This document shows positions 61,720 to 64,000 of a DNA stretch of 64,000 nt, piece after piece. Origin of the DNA: Malurus cyaneus samueli (Eukaryota > Chordata > Aves > Passeriformes > Maluridae); NCBI GenBank assembly GCA_009741485.1, contig CM019216.1, positions 48,837,248 to 48,901,247 on the forward strand, written 5' to 3'. The first letter of the stretch is position 1, and every line of letters starts with the position of its first letter. The notes beneath the pieces are model-generated. The model had not been told where the DNA came from. It did not search any database and saw only the letters and a program-made list of their open reading frames with translations. The position numbers were made by a program, and so were the translations under genes.

Positions 61720-64000
61720 CATCATTTTCAATATATGTACAGGAAGAAACAAGCAGAAAAACTGGAAGAGGTGAACCTGGAGGAACACCCGAGAGATCTC
61801 TGCTTCCATTTTGGGAACTGGTAAAAAAGTAGTTTCTGAGACCCCTTGCACTCAAAGATATGTGAAATAGTATTTCCTACTACCAGCTAGTTTAAATAGA
61901 TGATTGGGTCAAAAGATCTGATATAGAGATCCAGTCAAATGTTTCCAGTAACTAAATTTAATAATAGTTAATATCTCAGGAGGAGTGTTGAACAGAAACA
62001 GCTGGATTCATAGTAGTGTCAGGACTTGATGTGCCTACCCACAGTAAAATCAGACTTTGAGCTTGATTTTTCTTGCCTACATTTATATGCCGTTAATAGA
62101 AAGGAATACTTTCTTGGCAATACTATAAAATTAGGCGCCAATAGCTAATACAAATATACACTATTTCAATTCTTCTAGATATTCTAGATTATAAATCCAC
62201 CCTCTAGTTCTATTAGAACAATGTTACCTCATTAAAACTTCTGTGAATGTCATTGTTTGAACTTGTTTCTCATTTAATGTGATATTTCACTGGACAGTTG
62301 AGGAACTAAAGATAGGCATTTTTGTGAAAGCATGCAGATTTGTTAAAACTTGCATTTAGTCTATGAGAATTCATTCAGTTCATGACTTGATTCTTCATCT
62401 CAATGGCCAAAATGGAAACTAAGGTTATGTGGTTTCAAAATTTTGACCTCTTGTTGCTGTTGTTTTTCTTACTTTATAGCTGAGAAGGAAAGCATGGACA
62501 TGCTTTTCCTTTGAGCTTCAGTCAGAACAGGAATGTTAAAACAGGGCTGTGTAACCCCTAACCACCAAGATATTGGGAATTCTGGGGCAGTTTGAAGCAA
62601 ATAAACTTTCATGGGGACAGAAAGGACAAGTCAGATTGACTTGTTCAAAGGTGAATGAGTGCCCTCTCCAGGAAATTAGGATGTTCAAAATGCTCCTCAT
62701 ATGCAAATAGAGGGCCCAAACTATGGGCCATATGCCATCATTTTCTTCTCTGACTGGTTTGCTTTTCGTTGGTGGGTTGTTCTGGGGTTTTTTTTTATGG
62801 AATTTTTTTTTAATGTGCTTTTTGAATCTAATCCAGAAAAACAAAACACTTAGTTTTGGAAATGTTGAAATGAACTGTTTTGAAATTTCTGCATTTCTTT
62901 CTTATTAATCAGAAACTTTTTTTTTCTGTCCTGAATTTAGTTATAATTTACAAACATCTTCAGTTCAAAAAAAGCTACCATTTTTGGTGAATAAGAGCAA
63001 GGTGTGAGTACAAGAGTCCTTCCCAATCTTTTCCACAGCCTCACTCCAGCCATACCATATATTCTTGCCATATAGCACAACTGCTACAGTACAAGTGGCA
63101 TCTCACCCTGGCCAGAAAAAGAGAAGAGTTCCTTGCATATTTCAGATATTCAGGTGAAATCAGTAGCTCTTTGCTCTGCAGGGCCTCTGGAATAGCTCCT
63201 GATTCAGGAGGATTTTCAACTCAGTGAGGATTAGAAACTTTTTAAGAGGGCTGAAACCTTTCTACTGTGCCTGAAATGCCATCAGAAGGCATCCGAAGGG
63301 AGAAGGCTTAATTTTTTCTGACTCTGGGTGACTTAAAAGTTCTTTATTTCCTTGTGCGGGGTCTGTTTGTGAAACAGGCAACAACCTGCTGTGTGCCTTG
63401 TATGGGGAAATTTAAAGAGGCTTAGTGAGTTGCTGAGCTGCTTGAACAGTCCTGCAGGGAAAACTGTACTGAAGAAGGTATGGGTGTTGTGATTTTTTCC
63501 ACTCATTCTGTGAACACAGAGGGTATGATGCTAGAAGGGTGTCTGCAAATCCCACTAAATGAGGAGCCATCAGATCTTTTCCATGGAAGGCTGGGCTGTA
63601 GCTCTGTCACAGCCTCTTGTGAATGGGGGAAGGATTGTGACCCTGAGTTTTTAACCCTGTGCCTGCAATGGCTCCAAGGAAGACAAGCTTTTTCAGCCCT
63701 GCAAGCACTATGGCTTCTTCCAAATGCCACATCTGATTCAGCTGAGCTGGTGGAAGAGACTTGTCTTTTTTCAGGGTGCAAGCAGCTGTGGTGTCAATTC
63801 CTCTGCGGGAACAGTGGCAGGACAGGCAGAGCTAACCCTCAGGGCTTGCACCCGGCTGTGTTGCAGCTTACCAGATCAGCTTACCAGCTGGACTATGCAT
63901 TGCTCAAAGCCTCACTGTAGACAGATTTTTCCCTTTATTTTTGCGGAAATTTGTTTTAAAATGTATTTGCTCTCAAGTTAAGACTTTGTCTGCCAAGTTT
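61720..64000. other. Unique noncoding DNA to the window end
   Basis: No gene is confirmed. The 146-codon plus frame at 63480-63920 lies in a GC-richer patch. Its product is cysteine-rich in the second half but has no signal peptide, domain or splice context I can name, and it overlaps a 92-codon minus frame. Short T-runs lie near 62790-62810 and 62918. Confidence 0.5.

Overview
The window is vertebrate nuclear DNA, almost certainly from a songbird (order Passeriformes). Four kinds of evidence point there. There are several CR1 LINE fragments, including two that keep the typical avian CR1 3' end with its 'attctatga' repeats (38956-39080 and 41000-41068). There is one copy of a SINE with a tRNA-Ile-like head and a CR1-like tail (TguSINE1 type, 13749-13882). 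There is a solo LTR of the avian ERVL type (43368-45503). The remainder is AT-leaning DNA with short simple repeats and no Alu, B1 or L1 sequence. Family names come from memory of the consensus sequences; no database was searched.

I find no convincing protein-coding gene, tRNA gene, rRNA gene, CRISPR array or prokaryotic feature. The longest open frames outside repeats are 144-162 codons. By a rough estimate (about 128,000 codon positions over six frames, stop frequency near 3/64), a few frames of that size are expected by chance, and none resembles a protein family I know. The largest frames, 349, 240, 227 and 214 codons at about 43.5-45.2 kb on the minus strand, lie in or run out of a GC-rich minisatellite whose unit averages near a multiple of three. 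The window is best read as intergenic (gene desert) or as part of a very large intron.

Layout: 1-13.7 kb is mostly unique noncoding DNA, with a 25-bp tandem duplication plus inverted copy at 5.73-5.81 kb and a palindrome at 10.2 kb. The SINE is at 13.7 kb. An old CR1 in two pieces spans 15.2-16.4 kb, and a younger CR1 fragment sits at 18.2 kb. A possible old repeat of unknown family lies at 20.3-20.7 kb. A poly-T run of 36 is at 25.0 kb and the best-preserved CR1 (about 560 bp) at 26.3-26.8 kb. A 226-base uninterrupted polypyrimidine tract is at 29.9-30.1 kb. A G16 run is at 33.75 kb and another old CR1 at 34.4-34.8 kb. Two plus-strand CR1 3' ends are at 39.0 and 41.0 kb. The 2.1-kb ERVL-type LTR, swollen by about 30 tandem units of about 36 bp, occupies 43.4-45.5 kb. 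From 45.5 to 64 kb the DNA is mainly unique and AT-rich, with a few microsatellites, a 12-bp tandem array in an AABAAB order at 59.9 kb and two notable hairpins.

No genes here can be linked into a pathway. The functional candidates are conserved-noncoding-looking blocks (about 10.0-10.3, 28.4-28.8, 36.3-36.6 and 53.5-54.3 kb). They are suggested only by their motif content and lack of repeats; alignment to other bird genomes would be the deciding test. I did not find an undescribed biological system that I could defend. The most distinctive object is the minisatellite-expanded LTR.
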